From assembly GCA_934339215.1 (NCBI GenBank), contig CAKRHU010000116.1:1-5828 (forward strand): DNA of 5,828 nucleotides, read 5' to 3'. Position numbers and translations under genes: made by a program. Shown one piece after another: positions 1-5,698 of the stretch (positions are counted from its first letter, which is position 1; each line of letters opens with the position of its first letter). The notes below the pieces were generated by a model. It was given only the letters and a program-made list of their open reading frames with translations. It did no database searches and had not been told where the DNA came from. Source of the stretch: an uncultured Lacticaseibacillus sp. (lineage in GTDB: Bacteria; Bacillota; Bacilli; Lactobacillales; Lactobacillaceae).

Positions 1-900
1 AGCATATTCTGGATATTCTGGTAACATCGATTTCAGATCTGGCTTTTCATGATGCCAGTCGCGCCGCACGGAAAATGGCTTTTCGATTTCCAAATACTTT
101 TGGAAATAATCGCTCATCCCCACCATGCCATCGACGTAAGTGTCGATCATGTCTTCATCTAAGGCCAATGGGTATTGCAGGCGCTTGTAGTAATGCTTCA
201 TTTCGTCAAAGTCTGCGGCTGAGCCAACGATTTGCCCAGCATAACGGGTGTTGCCCCCTTCATGACCAAGTGGCGCGGCATCGACTAACAAGACTTTGGC
301 GCCAGAGTCAGCAGCAAAGCGCGCAGCTGTCGCCCCAGCACCCCCGAAACCTAACACGATCACATCATAGGTGGCATCCCAGGCAATTTTTGGTTGAGAC
401 ATTGAATCATCCTCCTGTTTAGAAATTATTGATTTAAGTTGGGCCATGGCTTTATGCACCGATTTTTGCGTCGATTCACTTAAACTGCCATTGGCAAATT
501 GATGCTGAACGTCATCCAGCGAGACTTTGGCGATCACATCAGCTTTAACGCCGTGAGCATCCATGGCTCGAGCGATCGTGTTCAAACTGGCATGTTGGCC
601 TTGCGTCGCATAGCTGGTACTAAAAATCACCACCGGCTTTTCCGCCAAACGTGGCTGATCTTTCGTCAGTGTTTGAATAGCATTGAGCATAGCTTCGGTT
701 TGGGCTGGCTCGTGTTCTGCAGTGGCGATCAGCAAGCCATCCGCTTGTACAACTGCTTGCTTTCCGGCCTCATCAAATAATGGTGTCTGAGCTGCTATGG
801 TCACGATTTGCAAGCTTGAGTGCTTGCGGTGTAAAGCAGATAAAAGTTGACGATCAAACGCTTTTGAACTCCGCGCCGCCGTCAATGCAACGATCTTCAT
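1..900 (-). CDS. FMN-reductase-like / FAD-binding fumarate-reductase-type fusion flavoprotein (3' partial)
   Basis: The reading frame is open from ATG at 900 to the window edge, giving 300 codons with no stop. Residues 1-155 resemble the flavodoxin-like NADPH-dependent FMN reductase fold: MKIVALTAARSSKAF at the phosphate-loop position, PLFDE, then DGLLIATAEHEP and MLNAI. The loop lacks the usual Gly-Ser-x-Arg, so FMN binding may be altered. Residues 156-177 form a linker. From residue 178 there is a Rossmann FAD-binding start, YDVIVLGFGGAGATAARFA, with GFGGAG at 184-189, the strand-2 acid D207, and GGNTRYAG at 215-222. That last motif is typical of FAD_binding_2 proteins (fumarate reductase, flavocytochrome c, tricarballylate dehydrogenase). 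By family knowledge it should pass NAD(P)H electrons via FMN and FAD to an organic acceptor. The substrate-binding part is off the window. No signal peptide is visible, so it is probably cytoplasmic. The start is supported by AGAGGTGA five bases upstream. Fumarate, urocanate or another enoate could be the substrate. Confidence 0.85.
   Translation of the reverse strand, partial: MKIVALTAARSSKAFDRQLLSALHRKHSSLQIVTIAAQTPLFDEAGKQAVVQADGLLIATAEHEPAQTEAMLNAIQTLTKDQPRLAEKPVVIFSTSYATQGQHASLNTIARAMDAHGVKADVIAKVSLDDVQHQFANGSLSESTQKSVHKAMAQLKSIISKQEDDSMSQPKIAWDATYDVIVLGFGGAGATAARFAADSGAKVLLVDAAPLGHEGGNTRYAGQIVGSAADFDEMKHYYKRLQYPLALDEDMIDTYVDGMVGMSDYFQKYLEIEKPFSVRRDWHHEKPDLKSMLPEYPEYA
400..416 (-). promoter_or_regulatory. 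internal Shine-Dalgarno and in-frame ATG at the domain junction
   Basis: On the minus strand a perfect AGGAGG (416-411) lies eight bases before an in-frame ATG (402-400), which is codon 167 of the fusion protein. The FAD domain begins about ten residues later. This is what the start of a separate FAD-domain gene would look like. It may be a relic of the two genes before fusion, or a live internal start giving a shorter FAD-only product. Which of these is true cannot be decided from sequence alone. Confidence 0.6.
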
Positions 901-920
901 CAACATCACCTCTCGTATTT

Positions 921-949
921 AGTGTAGCGCTTGTGAGACTTTGTTTAAA
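921..949 (-). promoter_or_regulatory. putative promoter of the fusion flavoprotein gene
   Basis: On the minus strand TTTAAA (949-944, four of six consensus bases) is followed after 17 bases by TACACT (926-921, five of six). The predicted transcript would start near 914 and give a very short leader that still holds the AGAGGTGA ribosome binding site. A weaker candidate is CATAAT at 974-969. The -35 lies inside an inverted repeat. Confidence 0.5.
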
Positions 950-958
950 GTCACACAA
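931..958. promoter_or_regulatory. operator-like inverted repeat over the flavoprotein promoter
   Basis: Arms TTGTGAGACTTT (931-942) and AAAGTCACACAA (947-958) pair at 11 of 12 positions around a 4-base GTTT centre. The -35 hexamer of the minus-strand promoter lies within the dyad. There is no U-tract, and the dyad sits ahead of the gene, so a protein-binding site is more likely than a terminator. The regulator is unknown. The outer TGTGA/TCACA halves recall Crp/Fnr sites but are 14 bases apart instead of six. Confidence 0.55.
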
Positions 959-1074
959 ACGTTGCGTCATTATGCAAGAACTGGCATACCGACTAAATGG
1001 CAGCCGATCAGCAAATGTCAATCACGATCATTCATCATGCGACTGACACTCATCAGCAATCTTGAATATCGTCA

Positions 1075-1118
1075 AAAGACGAACTATTAAATAATTCATT
1101 TCAAATATATTCGCATTA
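1075..1118 (+). promoter_or_regulatory. PurBox-like pair upstream of the permease operon
   Basis: AAAGACGAACTAT (1075-1087) matches the Gram-positive PurBox pattern AWWWCCGAACWWT at 11 of 13 positions. A weaker inverted copy lies on the other strand at 1118-1106 (9 of 13). The conserved CGAA (1080-1083) and TTCG (1110-1113) are 26 bases apart. This fits, from memory, the Bacillus arrangement of two 14-base inverted boxes separated by 16-17 bases. A third ACGAAC match, ATTAACGAACAAA (1169-1181, 11 of 13), overlaps the expected transcript start. PurR control would fit a purine uptake and salvage operon. Confidence 0.45.
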
Positions 1119-1132
1119 TTTTGCTATTCCCC

Positions 1133-1161
1133 TTAACATTTACTAAAAACCGGCGTATACT
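1133..1161 (+). promoter_or_regulatory. promoter of the permease-phosphoribosyltransferase operon
   Basis: TTAACA (1133-1138) and TATACT (1156-1161) are each one base from consensus and are separated by exactly 17 bases. The transcript should start near 1168, leaving a leader of about 27 bases with the AAAGGTGG ribosome binding site. A leader this short has no room for a purine riboswitch. Confidence 0.75.
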
Positions 1162-1194
1162 TCATTTCATTAACGAACAAAGGTGGTATCGTTC

Positions 1195-2271
1195 ATGCAT
1201 TGGATCGCGGATTTAATGGCGGCGATTGGCGTCGTCTTAAACGGAATTCCCCAAGGCATCATGGCCATGATGTTAGGCTTTGCAGTTTTTCCCACAACGT
1301 TCTCATTTGTTTTTGCCAGTGCCGTCAACGGTATTTTTGGTTCCGTTGCCCCACTTTCATTTCAAGCTGAATCCCTTGCCTTAGTCGGGAACCTCGGCAA
1401 AGACCTGCGTGAACGAACCTCGATCATCTTCGGGGGTTCGCTGATCATGGTGCTGATCGGGCTGACTGGATCGTTAACGCGCATCGTCGATTGGCTGGGT
1501 AGCGATATTATGAATGCCATGATGGCTGGGGTCGGCATTATGCTGGCCAAGATCGCCATCAACATGACCAAAGCTGAACAAAAAACGGGTTGGCTTTCGA
1601 TCATTATTGCCGTCATCACCTATTTGATCACCAAAGATCTTGTTTGGACGATCGTACTGTCCGTTGGTGGTTCCAGCTTGTACGCTGCATTCATTGAAAA
1701 GTATCGGGCGGAATTACCTGCAAACGTCACCGCGCGACGATTCTTGTTCACCAAACCGATCATCAACGCAAAAGTCATCCGCGGCGCACTGAGCTTAGCC
1801 TGCTTAAATATCGGTGCCAACATTTCTTATGGCTTGATCACCGGTCAGATGACTGGGATCAAACCTAACCCAGTGAATCTGAATTTGCTCACCTCAACGC
1901 AAGCCTTGGCTGATATGGGCACCAGTTTACTGGGTGGCGCGCCAGTCGAAACCATTATTTCTGCAACCGCCAGCGCACCAGAACCTGTGATTGCTGGGAT
2001 CATCATGATGTTGATCATGGCGGTAATTTTATTTGCAGGTTGGTTACCTAAAATTGGGAAATACGTCCCATCAAGTGCCATTGCTGGCTTCTTATTAATT
2101 CTTGGGATGGTCGTGATTTTCCCTGAAGATGCTGCCGCTGCGCTAGCCGGCCATCACAGTATGATCGCCGGGATCACGATCGTCACCACCGCAGTATTCG
2201 ACCCGTTTGCCGGATTAGTCACCGGCGGGGTCTTGAAATTTATTTTACCGTTGCTTGGTTTAGCCTTATAG
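1195..2271 (+). CDS. NCS2-family (purine/xanthine-type) permease, short form
   Basis: A 358-residue, very hydrophobic protein with about ten or more membrane segments, predicted to import a nucleobase across the cytoplasmic membrane. The N-terminal half (GIPQGIMAMMLGFAVFPTTF, then APLSFQAESLAL and a MMAGVGIMLAK helix) and the later GGAPVETIISATA segment resemble the substrate-binding regions of AzgA/PbuG-like NCS2 proteins. It is shorter than the usual 420-450 residues and lacks a classic NCS2 signature, so the family call is moderate and the substrate is inferred. I chose ATG 1195 because AAAGGTGG ends eight bases before it. A GTG at 1183 lies inside that ribosome binding site and is unlikely. 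The gene is followed nine bases later by a phosphoribosyltransferase. Together with the upstream PurBox-like sites, this supports a purine-type base. A uracil or other heterocycle transporter is the alternative. Confidence 0.75.
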   Translation: MHWIADLMAAIGVVLNGIPQGIMAMMLGFAVFPTTFSFVFASAVNGIFGSVAPLSFQAESLALVGNLGKDLRERTSIIFGGSLIMVLIGLTGSLTRIVDWLGSDIMNAMMAGVGIMLAKIAINMTKAEQKTGWLSIIIAVITYLITKDLVWTIVLSVGGSSLYAAFIEKYRAELPANVTARRFLFTKPIINAKVIRGALSLACLNIGANISYGLITGQMTGIKPNPVNLNLLTSTQALADMGTSLLGGAPVETIISATASAPEPVIAGIIMMLIMAVILFAGWLPKIGKYVPSSAIAGFLLILGMVVIFPEDAAAALAGHHSMIAGITIVTTAVFDPFAGLVTGGVLKFILPLLGLAL

Positions 2272-2280
2272 GAGATCATG

Positions 2281-2823
2281 ATGTCAGATTATTATGAATT
2301 GACGCTGGGCCCGATTCAGCGTCGCTTACCTAAAATTGCCTTGAGTCCGGAATTGACCATTGCCTCGTTTGTGTTGCTTGGCGACGCAGAACTGACTGAA
2401 TATGCTGCCAATTCTTTGGCTCAAAAGCTGGCCCAGATCCCTTTTGACTACATCGTCACCATCGAGTCCAAAGGCATCCCTTTGGCGCAAGCTTTGAGTG
2501 AAAAACTCAAGCAGCCACGCTTTATCGTTTTACGCAAAAGTGTCAAAGATTATATGGTCTCCCCAGTCAGCGTGCCAGTGCATGCCATCACTACCAGTGC
2601 CGACCAGCAGTTAGTTCTTGATGGTACCGACGCTAAGCTGTTGGCTCATCGGCGCGTGGCGATCATCGATGATGTGATCTCAACTGGCGGTTCGCTTAAA
2701 GGAGCCACTGACTTGTTGGCCAAAGTCGATGCAAAAGTGGTCGCGCAAGCCGCAATTTTAGCTGAAGGCGATGCCGCCAAACGTGACGACATTACCTATT
2801 TAGCCCCACTGCCATTGTTTTAA
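2281..2823 (+). CDS. type I phosphoribosyltransferase (adenine/xanthine PRT-like)
   Basis: A 180-residue cytoplasmic enzyme expected to join a free base to PRPP, giving the nucleoside monophosphate and pyrophosphate. The PRPP-binding motif VAIIDDVISTGGSLKG lies at about residues 125-140, with the two acidic residues and the TGG loop intact. IVTIESKGIPLAQAL at about 58-72 matches the flexible-loop/PPi-binding region (I-E-x-x-G) of APRT and XPRT, followed by VLRKS. The base specificity is not clear. It resembles APRT in the E-x-K-G-x-P segment, but the hood region is divergent. ATG 2281 is preferred to ATG 2278 because AGGAG (2270-2274) is six bases from the former and only three from the latter. 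The ribosome binding site overlaps the permease stop codon, so the two genes should be co-transcribed and probably translationally coupled. The PurR regulator shares this fold, but there is no N-terminal winged helix here, which argues for an enzyme. Confidence 0.85.
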   Translation: MSDYYELTLGPIQRRLPKIALSPELTIASFVLLGDAELTEYAANSLAQKLAQIPFDYIVTIESKGIPLAQALSEKLKQPRFIVLRKSVKDYMVSPVSVPVHAITTSADQQLVLDGTDAKLLAHRRVAIIDDVISTGGSLKGATDLLAKVDAKVVAQAAILAEGDAAKRDDITYLAPLPLF

Positions 2824-2839
2824 ATCGATCTGATCGCAC

Positions 2840-2875
2840 AAAAGGCATCCACTTCTCGGTCGTGGATGCCTTTTT
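2840..2875 (+). terminator. intrinsic terminator of the permease-PRT operon
   Basis: Arms AAAAGGCATCCAC (2840-2852) and GTGGATGCCTTTT (2862-2874) pair perfectly over 13 bases with a 9-base loop, ending in five T. It lies 17 bases after the phosphoribosyltransferase stop. The A-run on the other side means it could also act on transcripts from nrdD. Confidence 0.9.
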
Positions 2876-2884
2876 CGTGCAATT

Positions 2885-2912
2885 AAAAAGATGAGCCGAT
2901 TATCGACTCACC
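2885..2912 (-). terminator. intrinsic terminator of nrdD
   Basis: Read on the minus strand, 2912-2890 folds into a 10-bp stem with a UAA loop, followed by five U (2889-2885). Two of the pairs are G-U wobbles, which become mismatches on the plus strand, so the hairpin is specific to the nrdD transcript. It begins only eight bases after the nrdD stop codon. Confidence 0.85.
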
Positions 2913-2920
2913 TTTCATGC

Positions 2921-5107
2921 TTAAGCTTGGCCGGCTAAGTTGTCATTGCCTAAGCTCATATGTTTCTTACGATGGATGATTTCTTCTTGGCGCCCGTGAA
3001 CCATTGGCCGCTTGTTCGGGTTGCCGAGGTAGCCGCATAAACGCTTGACCACATCACAAGTGTCTGGGTTGTGGTTGCCGCATTGTGGGCATTCGTAACC
3101 TTTTTCCGTGGCTTTGAATTCACCTTTGAAGCCGCATTCGAAGCATTGATCAATCGGGGTGTTGGTGCCAAGGTACCCAACGATATCATAACCGTAATCC
3201 CATACGGCTTCGAGGGCCTTAGGATTTTGCTTCAAGTTAGGGTATTCGCAGTAGTGGATGAAGCCACCAGAACAATACTTTGGATAGTCTTTTTCAAAGT
3301 CGAGCTTTTCAAAAGGCGTCGGTTGCTTGCGCACATCATAATGGAAGGAATTGGTGTAATAATCCTTGTCGGTGATATCCTTCACCGTGCCAAAACGCTT
3401 CTTATCAGCACGGGCGAAGGTGTCCGTCAATGATTCTGAAGGCGTGGAGTAAACGGAGAAGTGATAGCCATATTGCTTTTCCCATTCAACACAGTGATCG
3501 TATAAGTCTTTGACCACATCGATGGAAAATTGCTTAGCTTCTGGGTTCTTTTCCCATTCGGAGCCGTAGAACACCGTGCCGACTTCATACAAGCCGATGT
3601 AACCCAAGGAAACTGTGGCGCGAGAATTCTTGAACACTTCGTCGACTTTTTGATCGTCGGCCAAGCGTTTGCCAAAGGCCCCATACTTGTAGAGAATTGG
3701 CGCGGATTCAGGCGTCGCTTCCTTAGCGCGTTCCACTTTATAAACTAAGCCTTGCTTGCAGATCTTCAACCGTGCTTCAAGAATTTTCCAGAACTTGTCT
3801 TTGTCGCCTTTGGATTCCATGGCGATGCGCGGCAAGTTCAAGGTGATAACACCGAGGTTCATGCGCCCAGCGTTCACTTCTTTGCCGGTTTCTGGGTCTT
3901 TCCAGCCTTGCAAGAAGCTCCGGCAGCCCATTGGTGCTTTGAAGCTACCAGTGAGTTCAACGATTTTATCATAGGACAAAACGTCTGGATACATGCGCTT
4001 AGTGGCACATTCCAAAGCCAATTGCTTGATGTCGTAGTTCGGATCGCCAGCTTTTAAGTTCAAGCCGCGCTTCAAGGTGAACACCAGCTTTGGGAAAATT
4101 GCCGTGCGCTTTTCTTTGCCGAGGCCGCCGATCCGGATCTTCAAAATGTCTTTTTGAATTTCGCGTTCGATCCAGTTGGTGCCGAGGCCAAAGCCAACCG
4201 TGACGAAAGGTGTTTGCCCTTGGGTGGAGTACAAGGTGTTGACTTGATATTCCAAAGTTTGCAGGGCATCATAGATATCTTTTTTGGTGCGGCGCTTGGC
4301 GTACGCATCTTGTTTGTCAGCATCGTCAGTGAGTTCGGCGGCTTCAACTAAATGCTTTTGGTAGTTCTTTTCCGCAAAAGGTGCGAGCACTTCATCAGTC
4401 CGGTCCGATGAACAGCCACCATATTGGGAGCTGGCCACATTGGCGATGATTTGCGTCATTTGCGTCACAGCCACTTGAATGGAGTTGGCAGGTTCAACTT
4501 CAGCGTTACCAATGTTGAAACCATGGTTGAGCATTTCCTTGAAGTCGATCAAGCAACAGTTGGTTTCAGCCATAAATGGGGTGTAGTCCAAGTCATGCCA
4601 GTGAATGTCGCCGCGCATGTGAGCATTGGCCACAGCTGGTGGTAACATTTGCAGCCCCATGGCCTTAGCCACAGCCCCTGCAGTTAAGTCGCGTTGCGTG
4701 GAGAACACGCGAGAATCTTTGTTGGCATTTTCATGAACGACTGTCGAGTCGCGATCGATTAACTTTTGAACGTTGTAGTTGACGTCAGCACGCTTGGCCC
4801 GATCGATATCGCGTTGCATGCGATAGTCGGTGTAAGCTTTGCCCCAATCATATTTGTGGGCATTCAAAATCGCTTCTTCAACGACGCTTTGCACCTCCGC
4901 AATGCGGACGTCTTTATCGAAGCGATCTAAAATAGTCGCCACGGCGTCATCAGAAATGGCTTCAATATCGCGGTAGTCTGCTGGTGACAAAGGCTTGTCG
5001 ACAGACACTGCGGCTTTAGTAATGGCGCGCGTAATTTTTTGTTGGTCGAAGTCGACGATGCGACCGTCGCGCTTTTTAATGTTGATTTTGACTTTAATGT
5101 CGATCAT
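2921..5107 (-). CDS. nrdD: anaerobic (class III) ribonucleoside-triphosphate reductase
   Basis: A 728-residue glycyl-radical enzyme that reduces ribonucleoside triphosphates to deoxy forms without oxygen. Its length is close to the E. coli protein (about 712). Residues 7-95 are the regulatory ATP-cone (VKINIKKRDGRIVDF start). The catalytic barrel includes GDIHWHDLDYTPF at 166-178, active-site cysteine candidates in AETNCCLIDF (C184/C185), GCRSF with C395, and MNLGVITLNLPR at 416-427. A C-terminal zinc site is formed by C655/C658 and C673/C676. The glycyl-radical motif is KRLCGYLGN, with G692 the expected radical. All key residues are present. The start has AGGAGG seven bases upstream. The gene is monocistronic here: a terminator follows at once and the next gene is convergent, so the NrdG activase that family knowledge says is required must be encoded elsewhere. 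NrdR-box-like sites in the promoter suggest control by NrdR. Confidence 0.97.
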   Translation of the reverse strand: MIDIKVKINIKKRDGRIVDFDQQKITRAITKAAVSVDKPLSPADYRDIEAISDDAVATILDRFDKDVRIAEVQSVVEEAILNAHKYDWGKAYTDYRMQRDIDRAKRADVNYNVQKLIDRDSTVVHENANKDSRVFSTQRDLTAGAVAKAMGLQMLPPAVANAHMRGDIHWHDLDYTPFMAETNCCLIDFKEMLNHGFNIGNAEVEPANSIQVAVTQMTQIIANVASSQYGGCSSDRTDEVLAPFAEKNYQKHLVEAAELTDDADKQDAYAKRRTKKDIYDALQTLEYQVNTLYSTQGQTPFVTVGFGLGTNWIEREIQKDILKIRIGGLGKEKRTAIFPKLVFTLKRGLNLKAGDPNYDIKQLALECATKRMYPDVLSYDKIVELTGSFKAPMGCRSFLQGWKDPETGKEVNAGRMNLGVITLNLPRIAMESKGDKDKFWKILEARLKICKQGLVYKVERAKEATPESAPILYKYGAFGKRLADDQKVDEVFKNSRATVSLGYIGLYEVGTVFYGSEWEKNPEAKQFSIDVVKDLYDHCVEWEKQYGYHFSVYSTPSESLTDTFARADKKRFGTVKDITDKDYYTNSFHYDVRKQPTPFEKLDFEKDYPKYCSGGFIHYCEYPNLKQNPKALEAVWDYGYDIVGYLGTNTPIDQCFECGFKGEFKATEKGYECPQCGNHNPDTCDVVKRLCGYLGNPNKRPMVHGRQEEIIHRKKHMSLGNDNLAGQA

Positions 5108-5138
5108 AAAATGGCCTCCTGTAAAAACTCATGTAGCT

Positions 5139-5167
5139 ATCATACCATGTAATGGGGCCATATATTG
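5139..5167 (-). promoter_or_regulatory. putative extended -10 promoter of nrdD
   Basis: On the minus strand TATGAT (5144-5139) is preceded by TG one base away, an extended -10. The -35 position at 17-base spacing reads CAATAT and is poor, as is common with extended -10 promoters. The expected start is near 5132, giving a leader of about 25 bases with AGGAGG. Confidence 0.5.
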
Positions 5168-5170
5168 TGT
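5155..5170 (-). promoter_or_regulatory. NrdR-box-like site 1 (promoter-overlapping)
   Basis: Positions 5155-5170 match the NrdR-box consensus acaCwAtATaTwGtgt at 12 of 16 positions on the plus strand, with one half-site (TATATTGTGT) perfect. It overlaps the -35 region of the nrdD promoter, so a bound repressor would block polymerase. NrdR is the widespread repressor of ribonucleotide reductase genes. Confidence 0.6.
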
Positions 5171-5194
5171 GAAAATTAAAAAAATCTGTTTTTC

Positions 5195-5210
5195 ATTCTA
5201 GATATAGTAT
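5195..5210 (-). promoter_or_regulatory. NrdR-box-like site 2 (upstream)
   Basis: Positions 5195-5210 match the same NrdR-box consensus at 12 of 16 positions, including the conserved C, ATAT core and G. Its centre is 40 bp from site 1, close to four helical turns, so both boxes would face the same side of the DNA. Paired boxes at whole-turn spacing are the known pattern for NrdR. Confidence 0.55.
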
Positions 5211-5253
5211 TACATGTTATTAACTATCTTATGGGACCTAAGCCCGATTTTAC

Positions 5254-5275
5254 GCGGTTTGTGACTCAAAGCCGC
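5254..5275. repeat. imperfect inverted repeat in the nrdD / small-protein gap
   Basis: GCGG-TTTG (5254-5261) and CAAA-G-CCGC (5267-5275) pair over eight bases with one bulged G and a 5-base loop. It overlaps the likely -35 region of the plus-strand small membrane protein gene and has no U-tract. It may be an operator, but this is uncertain. Confidence 0.35.
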
Positions 5276-5291
5276 TGTTATAAGATATACT
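5261..5291 (+). promoter_or_regulatory. putative promoter of the small membrane protein gene
   Basis: TATACT (5286-5291) is a strong -10 match. The best -35 is GTGACT (5261-5266, four of six) at a long 19-base spacing, so unaided strength may be modest. The expected start is near 5298, giving a leader of about 59 bases with two small dyads. Confidence 0.45.
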
Positions 5292-5304
5292 AAACAGCAT
5301 AAAC

Positions 5305-5342
5305 GGGTCAACCGTCGACCCCCTACATCTAGTGCGTCACTA
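5305..5342 (+). repeat. two small dyads in the leader of the small membrane protein gene
   Basis: GGGTC (5305-5309) is inverted as GACCC (5317-5321) with a 7-base gap. TAGTG (5330-5334) is inverted as CACTA (5338-5342) with a 3-base gap. The second dyad touches the AAAGGAG ribosome binding site (5342-5348), so if it folds in RNA it could affect translation. Both stems are only five base pairs, so chance is possible. Confidence 0.3.
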
Positions 5343-5356
5343 AAGGAGTTATGAAC

Positions 5357-5527
5357 ATGAGCGCTCAAACAAAACAGATTTTAACTTGGATCGTCATTGC
5401 CATCGTGGCGTTGATCTTATTGCCGATTGTTTCTGGGATCATCGCGTTGTTAGTCAAGCTGGTCTTGTTGGCTGTGATCATCGGTGTGTTGTACTGGGCT
5501 TACCAAAGCTTTATCGCCAAACGCTAA
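5357..5527 (+). CDS. small two-helix membrane protein of unknown function
   Basis: A 56-residue protein that I do not recognise. After a short polar start (MSAQTKQ) come two hydrophobic stretches at about residues 8-31 and 33-49, broken by a single lysine (K34), then a tail ending AKR. It should form a membrane hairpin with the tail and start on the same side. ATG 5357 is chosen because AAAGGAG (5342-5348) lies eight bases upstream. An ATG at 5351 is only two bases from it. It has its own promoter-like sequence and a terminator 14 bases downstream, so it is an independent transcription unit divergent from nrdD. Having a ribosome binding site, start, stop and terminator in good order argues that it is real. 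A toxin-like or stress-related membrane peptide is possible but unsupported. Confidence 0.75.
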   Translation: MSAQTKQILTWIVIAIVALILLPIVSGIIALLVKLVLLAVIIGVLYWAYQSFIAKR

Positions 5528-5541
5528 ACAGTGTCGAAGTG

Positions 5542-5569
5542 GTGCATCTCAATATGGGTGCACTTTTTT
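5542..5569 (+). terminator. intrinsic terminator of the small membrane protein gene
   Basis: GUGCAUCU (5542-5549) pairs with GGGUGCAC (5556-5563), eight pairs including two U-G wobbles, around a 6-base loop, and is followed by six T (5564-5569). The wobbles are only valid on the plus-strand transcript, which fits termination of the gene ending at 5527. Confidence 0.8.
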
Positions 5570-5647
5570 AATGCGTTTGAAAACAAGAAAGAGTCCCCAC
5601 GCTAGGTACATCAAGCACTTTGTACGGTCTCAAGAGTCAGTCCATAA

Positions 5648-5692
5648 ACAAATACCCCTCAAATCGCTTTTCCAAACGATTCAAGGGGTATT
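5648..5692 (-). terminator. intrinsic terminator of the right-edge membrane protein gene
   Basis: On the minus strand the arms 5692-5677 and 5666-5651 form a 16-bp stem with two G-U wobbles and a 10-base loop, leading into a U-rich UAUUUGUUU tract. On the plus strand the two wobbles turn into mismatches, so the hairpin is built for the minus-strand gene that stops at 5699. Confidence 0.8.
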
Positions 5693-5698
5693 CATGTT

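Noticed and set aside
75..422. Plus-strand open frame of 115 codons
   Set aside because: It is antisense to the flavoprotein, has a low-complexity His/Arg/Ser-rich translation and no ribosome binding site.
920..936. Catabolite-responsive (cre) site around TGTAGCGCTTGTGA
   Set aside because: The central CG is one base out of register with the cre consensus and the flanks do not match.
932..956. Crp/Fnr-type TGTGA-TCACA site
   Set aside because: The halves are 14 bases apart, not six, and the symmetry extends through the inner bases, so it is better described as a different operator.
499..1046. Two adjoining plus-strand open frames
   Set aside because: Both lie mostly opposite the flavoprotein gene, resemble no family and lack ribosome binding sites.
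1183..1194. GTG at 1183 as the permease start
   Set aside because: It lies inside the AAAGGTGG ribosome binding site; ATG 1195 has proper spacing.
3071..4645. Several plus-strand open frames opposite nrdD
   Set aside because: They are antisense shadows created by the codon use of nrdD, which has full family motifs throughout.
5606..5625. Inverted repeat GTACA-N10-TGTAC
   Set aside because: The arms are only five bases and there is no U-tract or nearby start, so chance is the simplest explanation.
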